Positions 56,237 through 64,000 of a DNA stretch of 64,000 bases are shown piece by piece (position 1 is the stretch's first letter; the number at the start of each line of letters is the position of its first letter). The stretch lies in contig JAKSJD010000002.1 in assembly GCA_024398435.1 (NCBI GenBank), forward strand, positions 242,454 through 306,453, read 5' to 3'. The notes beneath the pieces are model-generated. The model worked only from the letters and a program-made list of their open reading frames with translations. It was not told where the DNA came from and did not search any database. The position numbers were made by a program, and so were the translations under genes. Source of the stretch: Bacteroidaceae bacterium (GTDB lineage: Bacteria > Bacteroidota > Bacteroidia > Bacteroidales > Bacteroidaceae).

Positions 56237-58666
56237 ATGAAAGTACTTAAATTTGGCGGAACATCCGTAGGTTCCGCAGAAAGCATTCTCAATGTAAAGA
56301 AAATTGTTGAAGCACAGGAAGAACCAGTTGTAGTGGTTGTTTCGGCTTTGGGTGGAATTACCGACGAACTTATTCACACATCTCATCTCGCATTGGCAGG
56401 CGACGAATCATACATCGCTGCCTATGAAATGATTGTGGGTCGTCATCATGATATAATCAATTCGACAATAACCGATGCTACCAAGAAGGCAGCATTGAAT
56501 CAAGAGGTTGATGCACTTCTCAGCGACCTGAAGAGCATTTACCAAGGTGTGTTCCTCATTCGCGACCTTTCAGAAAAGACTCTCAATGCAATTGTAAGCT
56601 ATGGAGAGCGCATTTCATCACGAATCGTTGCTACATTGATTGATGGAGCAGTTTGGCGTGATGCCCTTACATTCATCAAGACTGAGAAGAAGTTGGGCAA
56701 GAACTTGCTCGAATCTGATCTTACCACAAAACTCGTACAAGATGCCTTCAGCGAAGAAGCAAAGGTGGCACTTGTACCAGGTTTCATTTCTTCTGATGCC
56801 CATACAGGTGAAATAACAAATCTCGGCAGAGGTGGTTCCGACTATACAGCAAGTATCATTGCAGCATCTCTCGATGCGAGTGTACTTGAAATATGGACAG
56901 ATGTTGATGGTTTCATGACAGCCGATCCAAAGGTTATCAACACAGCTTATCCAATCGAACGCCTTAGCTATGTTGAAGCAATGGAACTTTGCAACTTCGG
57001 TGCAAAGGTTGTTTATCCACCAACAATCTATCCTGTCTGCATAAAGAATATCCCAATTCTCATAAAGAACACTTTCCATCCAGAGGTAAAGGGAACAATC
57101 ATCGAACTCGAAAACAACGATGAATCACGTGCCATCAAGGGTATCAGTTCAATCAATGATACAAGCCTTATCACGGTGGCAGGTCTTTCGATGGTAGGTG
57201 TGATTGGTGTCAACCGTAGAATCTTCACTGCTTTGGCAGAAAACCAAATCAGTGTGTTCATGGTCAGTCAGGCTTCATCAGAGAACAGTACTTCAATTGG
57301 TGTGAGAAACGAAGATGCTGAACTTGCATGCCAAGTTTTGAACGAAGAGTTTGAGAAGGAAATCCAGATGGGTGCGATGTTCAAGATGAAGGTAGAGAAG
57401 AATCTCGCTACAGTGGCTGTTGTAGGTGAAAACATGAAGCACACACCAGGTATTGCAGGTAAGTTGTTCGGTACGCTTGGCCGCAATGGTATCAGTGTGA
57501 TTGCCTGTGCTCAGGGAGCTTCCGAAACCAATATCTCGTTTGTTGTCGAAAGCAAGTATCTCCGCAAGTCGCTTAATGTAATCCACGATAGTTTCTTCCT
57601 TTCAGAGTATCAGGTTCTCAATCTCTTCATTTGTGGAGTCGGAACTGTTGGTGGAAGTCTTATCCAGCAGATTGCGAGTCAGCGTGAGAAACTTATGAAG
57701 GAGCGCAACCTCATGCTTAATGTTGTGGGAATTGCAAGCAGCAAGAAGGCAATTTTCAACCGTGAAGGCATCGACCTCGCTAATTATCGCGAACTTCTCA
57801 ATATGAGCGAACCAAGCAGTATTTCTCGCCTGAAGGATGAGGTCATCGGAATGAACATATTCAATTCTGTATTTGTGGATTGCACAGCCAGTCAGGATGT
57901 TGCAGCTCTCTATAACGATTTCTTCGAGCATAGTATTTCTGTTGTGGCAGCAAACAAGATTGCCGCTTCATCTGATTATGCAAATTATGCCCTTCTGAAG
58001 AAAACTGCCCGCAGAAGAAATGTCAAGTTCCTCTTCGAAACGAATGTAGGTGCCGGACTTCCTGTCATTAATACCATTAACGACCTTATCAACAGTGGTG
58101 ACAAGATTTTGAAGATTGAGGCAGTGCTCAGTGGCACACTCAACTTCATATTCAATACAATCAGTGCTGAAGTTCCTTTCAGTGAAACGGTTCGCCGTGC
58201 AAAGGAAGAAGGCTATTCAGAACCCGATCCACGAATCGACCTCAGTGGAAAGGATGTTATCCGTAAGCTTGTTATCCTCTCACGTGAGGCTGGATACAAC
58301 CTCAATCAGGATGATGTCGAGAAGCATCTGTTCGTGCCAAACGAATTCTTCGAAGGATCGCTTGAGGACTTTTGGAAGAATCTCCCATCACTCGATGCCG
58401 ATTTCGAGGCAAAGCGCAAGGTTCTCGAGGCCAACAACAAGCATTGGCGTTTTGTTGCCCGACTCGAAGAAGGTAATGGTACGGTATCGCTTATGGAAGT
58501 TGATTCCCACCATCCATTCTATGGACTTGAAGGCTCCAACAATATCATCCTTATCACAACAGAACGCTATCACGACTATCCAATGCTCATTCAGGGATAT
58601 GGAGCAGGAGCGAGCGTGACTGCAGCAGGTGTGTTTGCTGATATTATGAGTATTGCTAATATTTAG
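56237..58666 (+). CDS. thrA: Bifunctional aspartokinase / homoserine dehydrogenase
   Basis: 809 residues. The aspartokinase domain (1 to about 290) starts MKVLKFGGTSVGSAESI and has NLGRGGSDYTASIIA; two ACT regulatory modules follow (about 300-460, e.g. VAVVGENMKHTPGIAGKLF); the homoserine dehydrogenase domain (about 465-809) starts LFICGVGTVGGSLIQQIASQ (NAD(P) loop) and has AANKIAASSDY, SGTLNFIFNT and EPDPRIDLSGKDVIRKL. It performs the first and third steps from aspartate to threonine, and the ACT region suggests feedback control by threonine. First gene of thrA-apgM-like-thrC. Confidence 0.96.
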   Translation: MKVLKFGGTSVGSAESILNVKKIVEAQEEPVVVVVSALGGITDELIHTSHLALAGDESYIAAYEMIVGRHHDIINSTITDATKKAALNQEVDALLSDLKSIYQGVFLIRDLSEKTLNAIVSYGERISSRIVATLIDGAVWRDALTFIKTEKKLGKNLLESDLTTKLVQDAFSEEAKVALVPGFISSDAHTGEITNLGRGGSDYTASIIAASLDASVLEIWTDVDGFMTADPKVINTAYPIERLSYVEAMELCNFGAKVVYPPTIYPVCIKNIPILIKNTFHPEVKGTIIELENNDESRAIKGISSINDTSLITVAGLSMVGVIGVNRRIFTALAENQISVFMVSQASSENSTSIGVRNEDAELACQVLNEEFEKEIQMGAMFKMKVEKNLATVAVVGENMKHTPGIAGKLFGTLGRNGISVIACAQGASETNISFVVESKYLRKSLNVIHDSFFLSEYQVLNLFICGVGTVGGSLIQQIASQREKLMKERNLMLNVVGIASSKKAIFNREGIDLANYRELLNMSEPSSISRLKDEVIGMNIFNSVFVDCTASQDVAALYNDFFEHSISVVAANKIAASSDYANYALLKKTARRRNVKFLFETNVGAGLPVINTINDLINSGDKILKIEAVLSGTLNFIFNTISAEVPFSETVRRAKEEGYSEPDPRIDLSGKDVIRKLVILSREAGYNLNQDDVEKHLFVPNEFFEGSLEDFWKNLPSLDADFEAKRKVLEANNKHWRFVARLEEGNGTVSLMEVDSHHPFYGLEGSNNIILITTERYHDYPMLIQGYGAGASVTAAGVFADIMSIANI

Positions 58667-58687
58667 TACCTTCAGGATTTTTTTCAG

Positions 58688-59824
58688 ATGAAACATATAA
58701 TCATACTTGGCGATGGAATGGCCGACCACCATGTTGAACGACTTGGGGGAAAGACACTCCTGCAATACGCCAATACTCCAAATATGGACCTTCTTGCCCG
58801 CATGGGCCGAACTGGTTTGCTCAAGACCGTTCCTGAAGGTTTCCAGCCAGGAAGTGAAGTGGCCAACACATCAATTCTTGGATACGACCTCAACGAAGTG
58901 TATGAGGGCCGTGGACCTCTCGAAGCAGCAAGTATAGGTTATGAGATGCAGCCAGGCGATATGGCCATGCGTTGCAATATCATTGCCATTGAGAATGGTG
59001 TCATCAAGAATCATCATGGCAACCACATGACCACCGAACGAGGAACAGAACTTATCCACTTGCTCGATGAGAAACTGGGTAATGAAAGTGTGAAGTTCAT
59101 TCCTGGCATTCAATACCGTCATTTGTTGGTGATAAAGGGTGGTAATAAGAATATAGTATGCTATCCGCCTCACGACCATCCAAACGAGGTTTGGCGAGAT
59201 ATGCTGCCAAACGACGAACTGCTCACCGACCTCATCCTCCATTCTCAGGAAATTCTTCCCGAAGGCCTTACCATCTGGCCATGGAGCCCAGGCAACCGTC
59301 CTTCCATGGTTCCACTGTCAGTCACATATCCACAGATTCGCAAGGGTTCGGTCATTTCTGCAGTCGACCTAATTCGGGGAATTGGCCACTATGCCGGACT
59401 TCGAATCATCAATGTAGAGGGTGCCACCGGTTTGGCCGATACCAATTATGAAGGCAAGGCCCAGTCGGCAATCGAGGCATTGAAGGGTGGTGATGATTTC
59501 CTTTTCCTTCATGTGGAGGCAAGCGACGAAGCCGGTCATGATGGTGATTTGGATTTGAAACTCCAGACAATCGAAAACCTCGACCGCCGGTTGATTGGTC
59601 CGATTTATGAGGCATTCAGGGATGAAGACATTGCCATTGCCGTTCTTCCCGACCATCCTACACCAGTGGAACTTCGCACACATGTTGGCGAACCCGTACC
59701 TTTCCTCATTTGGTATAAGGGCATAGAGGCAGATGATGTGAAGCAGTTTGATGAAGACAGTTGCAGCCATGGAGTGTATGGTATGCTTCAAGGAGATGAA
59801 TTCATAAAAGAGTTTATTGGATAA
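58688..59824 (+). CDS. ApgM-family phosphoglycerate mutase-like protein, candidate homoserine kinase
   Basis: 378 residues of the alkaline-phosphatase superfamily, archaeal-type cofactor-independent phosphoglycerate mutase group: ILGDGMAD at the N-terminus (metal site), GSEVANTSILGYD with the likely catalytic Ser, FLHVEASDEAGHDGD and VLPDHPTPVELRTH metal-binding segments. It lies 21 nt after thrA and 35 nt before thrC, the place of thrB. From memory, COG3635 proteins in this position have been proposed as functional analogues of homoserine kinase; I do not cite a source. Sequence alone cannot separate that role from phosphoglycerate mutase activity. No GHMP-type ThrB is in the window. Confidence 0.85.
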   Translation: MKHIIILGDGMADHHVERLGGKTLLQYANTPNMDLLARMGRTGLLKTVPEGFQPGSEVANTSILGYDLNEVYEGRGPLEAASIGYEMQPGDMAMRCNIIAIENGVIKNHHGNHMTTERGTELIHLLDEKLGNESVKFIPGIQYRHLLVIKGGNKNIVCYPPHDHPNEVWRDMLPNDELLTDLILHSQEILPEGLTIWPWSPGNRPSMVPLSVTYPQIRKGSVISAVDLIRGIGHYAGLRIINVEGATGLADTNYEGKAQSAIEALKGGDDFLFLHVEASDEAGHDGDLDLKLQTIENLDRRLIGPIYEAFRDEDIAIAVLPDHPTPVELRTHVGEPVPFLIWYKGIEADDVKQFDEDSCSHGVYGMLQGDEFIKEFIG

Positions 59825-59859
59825 TACAATTAGGAATTTATTAAAAAAACATACAGGAT

Positions 59860-61170
59860 ATGCAGTTTTACAGCACTAACGGAAAAGCTCCTATGGCCGA
59901 TTTGAGAAAGGCCGTAGTAAAGGGTTTGGCAGAAGATAAGGGCCTTTATATGCCACAGGAAATAAAGACTCTCCCAAAGGCATTCTTCGACAACATTCAG
60001 GACATGTCGTTCCGCGATATCGCCTACAATGTGGCAAGTGCCTTCTTTGGAGAGGATGTTGATGGCGATGCTCTCTACGACATTGTAGCCGACACCCTCA
60101 GTTTCGATTGTCCAGTCGTGAAGGTCAACGACAATATCTATTCACTCGAACTTTTCCATGGTCCTACACTCGCATTCAAGGATGTGGGAGCTCGGTTTAT
60201 GGCTCGTTTGCTCAGATATTTCCTTTGCAGTCAGAATGCCGACAAGGAGCAGACAGTGAATGTCCTTGTAGCCACTTCGGGTGATACGGGCAGTGCTGTA
60301 GCCAATGGTTTCCTTGGAGTTGATGGCATTCATGTGTATGTCTTGTATCCAAAGGGAAAGGTAAGTCCTATTCAGGAGTGCCAGTTCACCACACTCGGAC
60401 AGAATATCACAGCCATTGAAGTTGATGGAGTTTTCGATGATTGCCAGGCACTTGTGAAGTCGGCATTCATGGATGAAGATCTCAACAAGGCCCTTCGCCT
60501 TACATCGGCCAACAGCATCAATGTGGCTCGTTTCCTTCCACAGGCATTCTACTATTTCAATGCCTATGCTCAGATGAAGAAGAAAGGATTGGCCGACAAT
60601 TTGGTCGTATGTGTTCCTTCAGGTAATTTCGGCAATATATGTGCCGGTTTGTTCGCAAAGCGAATGGGCCTGCCAATCAAGCGATTCATAGCCGCCAACA
60701 ATGCCAACAGCGTGTTCTACGAGTTCCTTCAGACAGGCGAATATCTTCCACGTCCATCCGTTCAGACAATTGCCAATGCAATGGATGTAGGCGACCCAAG
60801 CAACTTTGCCCGCATCTTCGACCTCTACGGACATTCACATGCCGCAATCGTGAAGGACATCAGTGGTACTACATTCTCCGACGAGCAAATTGCCGAAACC
60901 ATAAACGATGTATTCTCCCACACCGGTTATCTTTGCGACCCTCATGGAGCATGTGGCTACAGAGCACTCGAAGAAGGACTCGATGCCGATGAGGTAGGCG
61001 TATTCCTCGAAACTGCTCATCCTGCAAAGTTCAAGCAAACAGTGGATGCAATCATCGAAGGCGATGTAGAGATTCCAGCACCTCTTGCAGCATTTATGCA
61101 GGGAAAGAAGGAAAGTGTGCCAATGTCGAAAGACTTTGCAGATTTCAAGCAATTCCTGCTCAAAGCATAA
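59860..61170 (+). CDS. thrC: Threonine synthase
   Basis: ThrC converts O-phosphohomoserine to threonine, a PLP enzyme. 436 residues: MQFYSTNGKAPMADLRKAVVKGL, the PLP lysine in FHGPTLAFKDVGARF, phosphate loop LVATSGDTGSAVANGFLG and the C-terminal VPSGNFGNICAGLFAKRMGLP. The ATG at 59860 is 35 nt after the ApgM-like gene. It ends the threonine operon. The 87-nt gap after it holds TGTAGAGTTTAGAGTG and CTCCATTCTCCATTAT, low-complexity stretches common in Bacteroidetes gaps. Confidence 0.96.
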   Translation: MQFYSTNGKAPMADLRKAVVKGLAEDKGLYMPQEIKTLPKAFFDNIQDMSFRDIAYNVASAFFGEDVDGDALYDIVADTLSFDCPVVKVNDNIYSLELFHGPTLAFKDVGARFMARLLRYFLCSQNADKEQTVNVLVATSGDTGSAVANGFLGVDGIHVYVLYPKGKVSPIQECQFTTLGQNITAIEVDGVFDDCQALVKSAFMDEDLNKALRLTSANSINVARFLPQAFYYFNAYAQMKKKGLADNLVVCVPSGNFGNICAGLFAKRMGLPIKRFIAANNANSVFYEFLQTGEYLPRPSVQTIANAMDVGDPSNFARIFDLYGHSHAAIVKDISGTTFSDEQIAETINDVFSHTGYLCDPHGACGYRALEEGLDADEVGVFLETAHPAKFKQTVDAIIEGDVEIPAPLAAFMQGKKESVPMSKDFADFKQFLLKA

Positions 61171-61257
61171 ATAGTGTAGAGTTTAGAGTGTAGAGATTGC
61201 GGATAACCGAATAATTCTCCATTCTCCATTATACATTCTGCATTAAAAAACAAACTG

Positions 61258-62034
61258 ATGATCAAAGCAATATTCCTCGATATAGATGGGACACTTGTGT
61301 CGTTCAACACCCACAAAGTGCCCGAATCAGCCATTGAGGCATTGCACGCAGTCAGGAGATTAGGAGTCAAGGTCATTATAGCCACAGGTCGCCCCCGTCC
61401 GTTTGTCGACAATCTCGGAAGGTTGGAATATGATGGCCTTATGACCGTCAACGGAGCCAGCATCCGAATGGCCGACGGCAGTGTCATTGCCCACAATCCC
61501 ATTCCACGCGCAGATCTCGACCGTTTGATAGCCTACTATCACGCCCATCCGTTCCCAATAGCATTTGCCACCGACGACGAGACATTCATTACCGACACAT
61601 CCCCCGAATCCGTCCACATACTCCAGTTGCTCAATCTCCCTTGTCCTCCCGTTCGCCCCATCGAATCGTGCCTCGAGATGGACGTGATGCAGATAATCGC
61701 ATTCTTCACTCCAGAGCAGGAAACATATATCATGCAGAATGTGCTGCATGGATGCAGTGCCCAACGTTGGCACAGCTATTTCGCCGATGTGATATGTGCC
61801 GGCAATGACAAGGCCCACGGAATAGATGTAGTCGCCCAGCATTATGGAATCGACCTATCCGAAGTGATGGCTTTCGGCGATGGAGGCAACGACCTCACGA
61901 TGCTTCGTCATGTGGGATATGGAATAGCGATGGGCAATGCCCGCGAGGCAGTAAAGGAAGCAGCACGATATGTCACCAAATCAGTGGATGAAAATGGCAT
62001 TGCAGAGGCATTAAAGCAGTTTTTCCCCATATAA
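61258..62034 (+). CDS. Cof-type HAD-IIB phosphatase
   Basis: 258 residues: HAD motif I FLDIDGTL (Asp8, Asp10), motif II IIATGRP, motif III Lys in NDKAHGID and motif IV FGDGGNDLTML. The C2b cap lies between about 85 and 185. Members dephosphorylate sugar phosphates or cofactor intermediates; the substrate here is unknown. Several short direct repeats and a promoter for tRNA-Phe follow. It is probably transcribed separately from thrC. Confidence 0.9.
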   Translation: MIKAIFLDIDGTLVSFNTHKVPESAIEALHAVRRLGVKVIIATGRPRPFVDNLGRLEYDGLMTVNGASIRMADGSVIAHNPIPRADLDRLIAYYHAHPFPIAFATDDETFITDTSPESVHILQLLNLPCPPVRPIESCLEMDVMQIIAFFTPEQETYIMQNVLHGCSAQRWHSYFADVICAGNDKAHGIDVVAQHYGIDLSEVMAFGDGGNDLTMLRHVGYGIAMGNAREAVKEAARYVTKSVDENGIAEALKQFFPI

Positions 62035-62067
62035 TTGCATTTTTTTTAGCAGAAAATTGCAAAAAGT

Positions 62068-62098
62068 TTTGGTAGTACGAAAAAAATGTCTACCTTTG
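62068..62098 (+). promoter_or_regulatory. Promoter of tRNA-Phe
   Basis: TTTG 62068-62071, 19-bp spacer, TACCTTTG 62091-62098, the same arrangement as at tRNA-Glu. Confidence 0.87.
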
Positions 62099-62116
62099 CA
62101 CCCGCAAAACCAAAAT

Positions 62117-62189
62117 GGTGCCTTAGCTCAGTTGGTAGAGCAAAGGACTGAAAATCCTTGTGTCCCCGGTTCGATTCCTGGAGGTACCA
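62117..62189 (+). tRNA. tRNA-Phe (anticodon GAA)
   Basis: 73 nt without encoded CCA. Acceptor GGTGCCT with AGGTACC, D arm AGCTCAGTTGGTAGAGC, anticodon stem AAGGA/TCCTT with loop CTGAAAA, anticodon GAA at 62150-62152, T arm CGGTTCGATTCCTGG. A terminator hairpin follows. Confidence 0.97.
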
Positions 62190-62193
62190 CACG

Positions 62194-62220
62194 AAAGCCG
62201 CTTACAAGAGCGGCTTTTTT
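62194..62220 (+). terminator. Terminator of tRNA-Phe
   Basis: AAAGCCGCT 62194-62202, loop TACAAG, AGCGGCTTT 62209-62217, then TTT. Confidence 0.88.
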
Positions 62221-62293
62221 GTTTGCTCATGGTTCCAAGAAGATTTGCTGATTACACGAATACTTTTTCTTATCCTTATAAAAAAGAATTTTT

Positions 62294-62323
62294 CCAAAAA
62301 CTGACAGGCTGACAAGTTTTTGC
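62294..62323. repeat. Dispersed CTGACAG element, third copy
   Basis: AAAAACTGACAGG at 62296, CTGACAAG at 62309, ending GTTTTTGC (62316-62323): the element seen at 9479-9505 and, in reverse, at 9192-9220. Confidence 0.65.
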
Positions 62324-62403
62324 AAAAATAAGATTTTGCAAGGCTTTTCATAACTAATATCTCATAACTAATATCTAATATCTGATAACTAATATCTTTA
62401 CGA

Positions 62404-62535
62404 AAAACATTATGGTTCGCGAGGCAATTGTTATAGAGAAATGACCTCATTTCTATAGGTTCTCGACCTCATTTCTCTATAGAAATTACCCCAAACATCG
62501 CGGTTCATAACCTCTCGAAACGCGAACAATTCTAC
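62404..62535. repeat. 22-bp-period tandem array G (CTATAG/CGCG family)
   Basis: Units start at 62404, 62426, 62448, 62470, 62492 and 62514. Units three and four begin CATTTCTATAGG and CATTTCTCTATAGAAAT; units one, five and six carry CGCG or ATTATGG-type centres. CATTTCTCTATAGAAAT matches unit four of array A, and unit five (AAACATCGCG) matches unit two of array A. Confidence 0.8.
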
Positions 62536-62642
62536 ATCCATATATGCAACAAAGTTGTAAATACCCCACATTATTAATAAAAAATATAGGTGATGTTATC
62601 AAATAAGTTGTTGGTTAAGGTTATCGTTATCGTTTTTATTAC

Positions 62643-62650
62643 TATCTTTG
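62643..62650 (+). promoter_or_regulatory. -7 box of the BspA-like gene
   Basis: TATCTTTG, 41 nt before the ATG at 62692. No TTTG at the -33 distance. Confidence 0.6.
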
Positions 62651-62691
62651 TACACTGAAATCAATATCAAAATAAATAATCAAACAAAACA

Positions 62692-64000
62692 ATGAAAAAG
62701 ATTATTTTAATCTTCGCAGCTGTGTGCTGCATCATGGTGGCTAATGCCCAGGAGTTTACTGAGAACGGCATCAAATACAATGTGACCTTTGATGATGACG
62801 TAGAGGTTATTGCGAATGGATATTCAGGTGCTGTCGCGATTCCTGCTATAGTAGTCAATGAAGGAGTGACTTATCGTGTAACGAGAATTGGATTAGAGGC
62901 ATTCAAATATTGTGGAGATTTGACATCAATTACCCTTCCAGAAGGTTTGGAAAGTATCGGAGATAATGCATTCTATAGTTGCGGAAGTCTGACATCAATC
63001 ACCATTCCAAGCACCGTTAAAAGTATTGGATTCGGGGCATTCTCTTTTTGTGAAGATTTGACATCAATTACCCTCCACGAAGGTTTGGAAAGTATCGGAG
63101 ATAATGCATTTGCAAGTTGCTACGGCTTGACATCAATCACCATTCCAAGCACCGTTAAAAGTATTGGATACGGGGCATTCTGTTATTGTGAAGATTTGAC
63201 ATCAGTCACCCTTCCAGAAGGTTTGGAGAATATTGGGGGAGATGCATTCTATAGTTGCGAAAGTCTGACATCAATCACCATTCCTAGTAGCGTGACGAGT
63301 ATTGGAGGTAATCCGTTCGGCGGTTGTTCGTCATTGGCCTCCATTAATGTAGCTGAAGGCAACACCGTTTACGACAGCCGCAATAACTGCAATGCCATAA
63401 TCGAGACGGCTACCAGAACACTCTTGTCTGGATGTTTCACCACAGTCATCCCTTCATCGGTAACGACTATCGGTAGGTTTGCGTTTTACAATATTGCTAA
63501 CCTGACATCAATCACGATTCCAAACAGCGTTACAAGCATCGGAGAACGCGCATTCGCGAATTGCAAAAATTTAAAATCAATCACTCTTCCAGAATGTTTG
63601 GATAGAATTGGAGACTATTTATTCTATGAATGCGAAAGCTTGACATCAATCACCCTTCCAGAAGGTTTAAAAAGTATAGGAAACGGTGCATTCGAAGATT
63701 GCTACGAGTTGGCATCAATCACCATTCCAAGCAAGGTGACTGAAATTGGAGAGTGTGCATTCTATGATTGCAGAAGCCTGGAATCAATCACCATTCCAAG
63801 CAGCGTTACTGAAATTGGAGACAAAGTATTCTATAACTGTGTGTCATTGTCGTCTATCAGTGTAGCTGAAGGCAACACCGTTTACGACAGCCGCAATAAC
63901 TGCAATGCCATAATCGAGACGGCAACCAACACACTCTTATTTGGTTGTAAGAATACAGTCATCCCTTCATCGGTAACAGCAATTGGTGAATATGCGTTTT
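62692..64000 (+). CDS. BspA-like leucine-rich-repeat surface protein, partial
   Basis: Open from ATG 62692 to the window end without a stop (436 codons); the frame is cut. Signal peptide MKKIILIFAAVCCIMVANAQ, then a short beta segment and tandem LRR_5/TpLRR repeats of 23 residues with core LTSITIPSTVKSIGFGAF (69 bp each), with a conserved Cys in most repeats. Near residues 220-265 and again near 390-430 the repeat row is broken by a longer insert (VAEGNTVYDSRNNCNAI). BspA proteins bind fibronectin or fibrinogen and other surfaces in oral and gut Bacteroidetes; host or substrate here is unknown. The C-terminus, where a sorting signal might be, is outside the window. Confidence 0.88.
   Translation, partial: MKKIILIFAAVCCIMVANAQEFTENGIKYNVTFDDDVEVIANGYSGAVAIPAIVVNEGVTYRVTRIGLEAFKYCGDLTSITLPEGLESIGDNAFYSCGSLTSITIPSTVKSIGFGAFSFCEDLTSITLHEGLESIGDNAFASCYGLTSITIPSTVKSIGYGAFCYCEDLTSVTLPEGLENIGGDAFYSCESLTSITIPSSVTSIGGNPFGGCSSLASINVAEGNTVYDSRNNCNAIIETATRTLLSGCFTTVIPSSVTTIGRFAFYNIANLTSITIPNSVTSIGERAFANCKNLKSITLPECLDRIGDYLFYECESLTSITLPEGLKSIGNGAFEDCYELASITIPSKVTEIGECAFYDCRSLESITIPSSVTEIGDKVFYNCVSLSSISVAEGNTVYDSRNNCNAIIETATNTLLFGCKNTVIPSSVTAIGEYAF

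Larger units (their letters stand above)
62190..62691. other. 502-nt gap before the BspA-like gene
   Basis: Holds the tRNA terminator (62194-62220), a CTGACAG element (62294-62323), AACTAATATCT repeats (62350-62397), array G (62404-62535), and the -7 box of the next gene (62643-62650). No gene is supported; a small open frame over the tRNA gene is not a protein. Confidence 0.75.

Noticed and set aside
62057-62251. Small open frame across tRNA-Phe
   Set aside because: The peptide (ALAQLVEQRTENPCVPG) is the usual artefact of translating a tRNA gene.

Overview
The window looks like part of a Bacteroidales chromosome, most likely a Prevotellaceae-type fibre degrader. The reasons are promoters of the Bacteroidetes form (TTTG, 19-20 bp, TAnnTTTG), near absence of Shine-Dalgarno sites, exported proteins ending in type IX secretion-like tails (GLYI..GKK..VK), a GH5-GH43 xylan-type enzyme, xylA/xylB and a BspA-like leucine-rich-repeat protein. 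No IS element, prophage, CRISPR array or rRNA operon was seen.

Layout. 1-4265: end of an M16 peptidase, a CPBP protease, then a leftward run dtd-deoC-ompH-murI. 4454-9018: a 1248-residue GH5-GH43 enzyme followed after 5 nt by a metallo-beta-lactamase-fold hydrolase. 9933-17574: two very large exported paralogues with matching leaders and nearly identical 3' ends. 18016-21862: TonB-domain protein, ruvB, a polysaccharide flippase, CD225 and DUF2752 membrane proteins. 21958-31814: a secreted HExxH protein, leftward xylB-xylA, an unrecognised small exported protein, a DUF4419 protein and an SGNH esterase. 32095-35543: recO (leftward), tRNA-Glu, rpsT, gyrB. 35788-52345: a division and cell-wall (dcw) cluster read leftward, mraZ-rsmH-ftsL-ftsI-murE-mraY-murD-ftsW-murG-murC-ftsQ-ftsA-ftsZ. 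53039-62034: an outer-membrane barrel protein, priA, the threonine operon thrA-apgM-like-thrC and a Cof-type phosphatase. 62117-64000: tRNA-Phe and the start of a BspA-like protein cut by the window end.

How the genes fit together. The GH5-GH43 enzyme, the SGNH esterase and XylA/XylB make a plausible chain from arabinoxylan to D-xylulose 5-phosphate. The dcw cluster supplies meso-DAP peptidoglycan synthesis and the division machinery. The threonine operon has no ordinary homoserine kinase; an ApgM-family protein sits in that position.

The most unusual signal is in the non-coding DNA. Seven long intergenic gaps carry short tandem arrays whose units differ in sequence but repeat every 22 bp (9023, 17704, 27930, 31887, 42304, 52769, 62404). 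Four of them (9023, 31887, 52769, 62404) form one related family with CGCG or CTATAG centres. Two gaps also carry a palindromic CTGTCAG element, and a TATA..ATAATGTGT motif recurs between genes. These are the best candidates here for something undescribed.
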